A stretch of DNA of 9,446 nt from Verrucomicrobiota bacterium (lineage in GTDB: Bacteria; Verrucomicrobiota; Verrucomicrobiia; Chthoniobacterales; JAFAMB01), in NCBI GenBank assembly GCA_019241095.1, contig JAFAXJ010000659.1, forward strand, positions 1 to 9,446, given 5' to 3'. A model generated the notes under the pieces. It was not told where the DNA came from, did no database searches, and saw only the letters and a program-made list of their open reading frames with translations. How positions within the stretch are numbered: the first letter of the stretch is position 1; the number at the start of each line of letters is the position of its first letter. Made by a program: the position numbers and the translations under genes. Below are positions 6,199 to 9,446 of the stretch, piece by piece.

Positions 6199-6675
6199 AT
6201 GAAACAGATAATTCTAATCGCGGTATTTATATCGACTTTGGGACCTGACCTTACTTTAGCGCAATCTAATATCGATGCTCCAGATGCCTCGGCTTCTCCG
6301 CTCTCCGCCGGACCGCTTACTCGTCACTCCTGGATCTGGACCAATTTGAACCTCACCGAGACTCAGCAGAGACAAATCCATGGAATCATGGCGAGTAATA
6401 AGTCGAAACTGAAAAGCGCTATGATGAACGTCCTTAAAGCGCAAAAGGCGTTACAAGACGCAATCATCCAAAGCCCAAGCGATGTGAATCAAATCCGGCA
6501 ATACTCACGAGCATTGGAGAGTGCTAAGACAGAGTTGACGGTTGATCGAGTTAAGGTCCGCGCAGAAATCATGGCACAGGTGCTAACGCCAGAGCAGCAA
6601 CAGAGGTTTATGCAATTCGAACGCCAGCGTGAAGGTCGACTTCAGCGCCAAATGGATGAATTGCAAAGTTCCTAG
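6199..6675 (+). CDS. Periplasmic LTxxQ-motif protein (Spy/CpxP-like)
   Basis: The product is a 158-residue secreted helical protein. An N-terminal signal peptide (MKQIILIAVFIS..., likely cleaved near LAQS at 20-23) is followed by a Pro/Ser/Ala-rich linker. Two copies of the family motif are present, LTETQ (52-56) and LTPEQ (129-133), separated by a long, charged, probably alpha-helical stretch. This is the arrangement of Spy/CpxP-like periplasmic chaperones and stress sensors, and of many related uncharacterised proteins in environmental bacteria. The C-terminus is rich in Arg, Gln and Glu. The start has no strong ribosome binding site but is fixed by the signal peptide. It is transcribed away from the transporter operon and toward the aldo/keto reductase, 70 bases further on. 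A general role in envelope stress or protein folding is inferred from family only. Confidence 0.8.
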   Translation: MKQIILIAVFISTLGPDLTLAQSNIDAPDASASPLSAGPLTRHSWIWTNLNLTETQQRQIHGIMASNKSKLKSAMMNVLKAQKALQDAIIQSPSDVNQIRQYSRALESAKTELTVDRVKVRAEIMAQVLTPEQQQRFMQFERQREGRLQRQMDELQSS

Positions 6676-6745
6676 GCTTCCAGATTTATTCTCGAAGCGG
6701 ATTTATTGTCAGTTAGACAGATTAGAACGGCATCAGGAATGTAAG

Positions 6746-7750
6746 ATGAAAACTCGACCATTAGGTAACTCAGGCATCGACGCATCAGTTATTGGATTTG
6801 GAGCTTGGGCCATTGGAGGCTGGATGTGGGGTGGAACAAAGAAAAATGATCCGGAAGGCGCAATCAAGGCAGCTATCGACCATGGGATCACCCTGATCGA
6901 TACGGCTCCGATGTACGGTTATGGGCACTCAGAAGAGCTTGTGGGCAAAGCGTTAGAAGGATGCCGGGACAGGGTAATTCTGGCAACAAAGTGCGGCTTG
7001 GTCTGGAACAGGAAGGAAGGCGTGAAGTTTTTTGATGCGAATGAGGAGGGTCGTGCGGAGGAGGATGATCCAAACAAGCGTGAGGTGTATATTAATTTGC
7101 GCCCAGAAGTAATCCGTCGCGAGCTGGAGGAGAGCTTGCGAAGACTAAAGACTGATCGGATTGATCTGTACCAAACCCACTACCAGGACACCACAACGCC
7201 GATTGAAGATACGATGGCAGAGTTGTTAAGGCTGAAGGATGAAGGAAAAATCCGAGCGATCGGCTGCTCAAACGCAACCGTCGAACAAATGCAACAGTAC
7301 AGGTCGTCAGGTGAGCTCGATAGCGATCAAGAGGAATACTCGATGTTAGAACGCGAACAGGAAGCGGCGAATTTACCTTTCTGCGCTAAAAACAGGATTG
7401 CATTTCTTGCTTACTCTCCGCTGGCTCTCGGCATTCTGACGGGTAAGATCGGACCGGATCATGAGTTTGGACAAGGCGATCTTCGTAAAACGAATCCCTG
7501 GTATCAGAAAGCACATCGTCAAAAGATCGACCATTTACTGGATGTACTCCGGGCAGTAGCGGAAGCGAAAGGATTGACGATTTCTCAGGCGGTTATTGCG
7601 TGGACTTTAGCACAAACGGGATGTTCACATGCTTTGGTGGGCGCACGCAATGCTGATCAAGCTGCCGCGAATGCAAAGGCTGGTGATATTGAGTTTGGAA
7701 TTGAAGAAATCCGTGCGATCCGTGAGGCAGTCGATCAGACAAAATTATAA
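6746..7750 (+). CDS. Aldo/keto reductase, IolS-like
   Basis: The product is a 334-residue cytoplasmic NADPH-type oxidoreductase of the aldo/keto reductase superfamily, a TIM barrel that reduces carbonyls or oxidises sugars. The catalytic tetrad is complete: Asp52 and Tyr57 in IDTAPMYGYG, Lys82 in ILATKCG and His145 in YQTHYQD. GCSN (173-176) and YSPLALGILTGK are the usual substrate and cofactor segments, and VGARNADQAAAN near the C-terminus binds the cofactor phosphate. Overall layout and several phrases (EYSMLERE, GDLR) are close to Bacillus IolS and YghZ-type proteins. I set the start at ATG 6746, where MKTRPLGNSG is the usual family N-terminus and AGGAA lies upstream. The frame is open further, but the extra 39 residues would overlap the preceding gene. 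IolS itself has no settled physiological substrate, so the role here is open. Confidence 0.92.
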   Translation: MKTRPLGNSGIDASVIGFGAWAIGGWMWGGTKKNDPEGAIKAAIDHGITLIDTAPMYGYGHSEELVGKALEGCRDRVILATKCGLVWNRKEGVKFFDANEEGRAEEDDPNKREVYINLRPEVIRRELEESLRRLKTDRIDLYQTHYQDTTTPIEDTMAELLRLKDEGKIRAIGCSNATVEQMQQYRSSGELDSDQEEYSMLEREQEAANLPFCAKNRIAFLAYSPLALGILTGKIGPDHEFGQGDLRKTNPWYQKAHRQKIDHLLDVLRAVAEAKGLTISQAVIAWTLAQTGCSHALVGARNADQAAANAKAGDIEFGIEEIRAIREAVDQTKL

Positions 7751-7848
7751 ATCATACGAGGCGCGCGTAGAAGCTGAGGGTGAAGTGACGCCCGTATTAG
7801 CGCAGTACAGAAACAGCTGAATTGGACAGGGGTTGCAATAGTCGACTT
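7751..7848 (+). other. Gap between aldo/keto reductase and glycoside hydrolase genes
   Basis: A weak stem GGGTG (7780-7784) to CGCCC (7791-7795), with one wobble pair, lies 29 bases past the reductase stop but lacks a T-run, so I do not call a terminator. The hydrolase frame is open back to 7801, so its start could lie anywhere from a TTG at 7822 onward. No promoter is evident, and the hydrolase may be cotranscribed with the reductase. Confidence 0.4.
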
Positions 7849-9446
7849 GTGTTCACCCGATTTCCAACGCTTTTCTCAGTTGGTTGCGCCCGCGGGTGTT
7901 CCATTAACCAGGTGTTCTGGTTAGGATGGTTCTCTTTCCTGGTTTGCTTTGGAACAAATTTATCCAGAGCCGGAAACGAGGGGTGGCGGCCGGCTGCTGG
8001 CCATTTAATGACGCGTTGGGCTAGTGAGGTTTCACCGACCAACGCCTGGATAAAATATCCTCGGCCGCAAATGGTTCGATCAAATTGGGTTAATCTCAAC
8101 GGCCTCTGGAGCTTTGCGTTGGCCCCTGCAGATTTCGGCCCTCCTAACGAATTCAATGGAGAGATTCTGGTACCCTTCTGTATTGAATCAGCATTGAGCG
8201 GCGTAGGGCGAAATATCGGGACTGGTCAGGCTCTTTGGTATTCGCGAAATTTCTCAATTCCGGATCTGAGCAAAAACGAGCGACTGCTTCTTCATTTTGA
8301 TGCGGTTGATTGGGAGTCAAAGGTTATTGTCAATGGACATACGGTGGGCGAGCACAGAGGTGGTTATGATCCCTTTACGTTCGACATCACTGATTATTTA
8401 GTTCGCGCACCTCGGCAGGTGCTCACTGTGAGGGTGATTGATTCAACAGATAGTTATCAACCCCGCGGCAAACAGAGTCTGCGACCGAGTGGCATATTCT
8501 ATACTGCCACGAGTGGAATTTGGCAGACTGTTTGGTTGGAAACTGTGCCCTCAAACTATATCAGGGCATTGAAAATCAGTCCCGATATCGACAAAGGCTT
8601 GGTAACTGTTTCCGTGAGAATGCCTGGCACTGAGCAGGCACAAATTAAAGTTCTAGACGAGGCTGGTCGTGAAATTGCCAGCAGAACCGGACCGGTTAAC
8701 ACGGATGTTGCTATCAAGGTGCCTGACCCTCGTTACTGGTCTCCGGATGATCCTTATCTTTATAGTTTAAAAATCCTGGCAGGCTCCGATCTTGTTACCA
8801 GTTACTTTGGAATGCGAAAGATTGAGAGGCGAGCCGACCAAACTGGAGCATATCGTTTTTTTCTGAACAACCAGCCTATTTTCCTTTCTGGACCTTTGGA
8901 CCAAGGCTTCTGGCCGGATGGTATCTCTACGGCTCCGAATGACGAAGCGTTAAGATTCGACCTGGAAACCAGCAAACGCTTCGGGTTTAACGTCGTGCGA
9001 AAGCATGTCAAAGTTGAGCCGGAACGTTGGTACTACTGGGCGGATCGATTGGGATTGTTAGTATGGCAAGATTTTCCTTCTGTTATGGATGTTTTACTGG
9101 ATCGGGGCGCGGCGGATCTGACTCGTTCCAATGAAGCTAAACAGCAGATCGAGACGGAGATGCAACTGATGGTTGAATGCCATTGGAATCATCCCTGTAT
9201 TATAATGTGGGTTAGTTTCAATGAGGGATGGGGCCAGTACGATACGGCGAGAGTCGTTGGACTTTTTAAGTCATGGGATTCAAGCCGTCTAATTGATAAT
9301 GCTAGCGGATGGATTGACCGAAATGTCGGAGATGTGCTTGACCTTCATTCCTATCCGGCGCCATCCAAGTTTCCAAAGAACGCTTCCAGGATTGTGGTAC
9401 AAGGAGAGTATGGAGGGGGGGGTCTGCTTGTTCCGGGGCACGATTG
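7849..9446 (+). CDS. Glycoside hydrolase family 2 protein (beta-galactosidase/glucuronidase-like), cut off by window end
   Basis: At least 532 codons are open to the right edge. The N-terminal sugar-binding jelly roll begins with PRPQMVRSNWVNLNGLWSF (codons from 8062) and includes the conserved RGGYDPFTFDIT. An immunoglobulin-like domain ends near RYWSPDDPYLYSL (about 295-307). The TIM barrel includes RKHVKVEPERWYYWADRLG and LLVWQDFPS. The predicted acid/base is Glu459 in SFNEGWGQ and the predicted nucleophile is Glu520 in VQGEYGGGG. Both are present, so an active retaining hydrolase is expected. The start is uncertain. I used GTG 7849, which gives an Arg-bearing leader, a hydrophobic core (VFWLGWFSFLVCFG) and a possible cleavage after LSRA. 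GTG 7912 or ATG 8008 are alternatives, but 8008 would remove the signal. No strong ribosome binding site supports any of them. The protein is probably exported. The exact glycoside is unknown. Confidence 0.9.
   Translation, partial: MFTRFPTLFSVGCARGCSINQVFWLGWFSFLVCFGTNLSRAGNEGWRPAAGHLMTRWASEVSPTNAWIKYPRPQMVRSNWVNLNGLWSFALAPADFGPPNEFNGEILVPFCIESALSGVGRNIGTGQALWYSRNFSIPDLSKNERLLLHFDAVDWESKVIVNGHTVGEHRGGYDPFTFDITDYLVRAPRQVLTVRVIDSTDSYQPRGKQSLRPSGIFYTATSGIWQTVWLETVPSNYIRALKISPDIDKGLVTVSVRMPGTEQAQIKVLDEAGREIASRTGPVNTDVAIKVPDPRYWSPDDPYLYSLKILAGSDLVTSYFGMRKIERRADQTGAYRFFLNNQPIFLSGPLDQGFWPDGISTAPNDEALRFDLETSKRFGFNVVRKHVKVEPERWYYWADRLGLLVWQDFPSVMDVLLDRGAADLTRSNEAKQQIETEMQLMVECHWNHPCIIMWVSFNEGWGQYDTARVVGLFKSWDSSRLIDNASGWIDRNVGDVLDLHSYPAPSKFPKNASRIVVQGEYGGGGLLVPGHD

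Noticed and set aside
6629..6745. N-terminal extension of the aldo/keto reductase into the LTxxQ gene
   Set aside because: The family N-terminus begins at 6746 with an AGGAA site upstream. The extension overlaps another coding gene in a different frame.
7797..8156. 119-codon minus-strand open frame opposite the start of the family 2 hydrolase
   Set aside because: It lies antisense to conserved hydrolase coding sequence and has no recognisable motif.
9412..9422. Run of eight G near the right edge as a possible frameshift in the hydrolase
   Set aside because: The reading frame through the run (GEYGGGGLLVPGHD) still matches the family pattern after the nucleophile, so no frameshift is needed.

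Overview
The window looks like bacterial chromosome of mid GC content (roughly half G+C by eye) from a Gram-negative heterotroph. Paired xylose-isomerase-like TIM barrels with a Gfo/Idh/MocA dehydrogenase, a secreted family 2 glycoside hydrolase, an LTxxQ periplasmic protein and a WtpA-like oxyanion-binding protein together suggest a polysaccharide-degrading soil or water lineage such as Verrucomicrobiota, Acidobacteriota or Planctomycetota. No rRNA or other phylogenetic marker is present, so this placement is a guess. There is no tRNA, CRISPR array, transposase or phage gene.

Layout. (1) 1-228 has no convincing gene. (2) 229-2970, minus strand, is a tight three-gene operon read from right to left: a Gfo/Idh/MocA oxidoreductase, then two unlike sugar phosphate isomerase/epimerase-type TIM barrels, with gaps of 7 and 11 bases. 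Its likely role is catabolism of a sugar, inositol or glycoside by oxidation followed by isomerisation, epimerisation or elimination. (3) 2971-3331 is intergenic and holds the most unusual feature of the window, a 156-base imperfect hairpin (3146-3301). (4) 3332-6058, minus strand, is a molybdate/tungstate-type ABC transporter operon in the order binding protein, permease, ATPase. The first two genes overlap by 4 bases and the last two are 4 bases apart. (5) 6059-6198 is a divergent intergenic region with a 17-bp dyad and a leader hairpin just before the binding-protein gene. (6) 6199-9446, plus strand, holds a small LTxxQ (Spy/CpxP-like) periplasmic protein, an IolS-like aldo/keto reductase, and a family 2 glycoside hydrolase that runs off the right edge.

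The two carbohydrate blocks (2 and 6) could act in one pathway: the secreted hydrolase would release sugars, and the oxidoreductases and isomerases would process them inside the cell. This is inferred from proximity only. The transporter between them would supply Mo or W, but no molybdoenzyme is visible. I found no clearly new protein system. The best candidates for a second look are the 156-base hairpin, the oxidoreductase plus two-isomerase operon, and the two control-like structures between the transporter and the LTxxQ gene.
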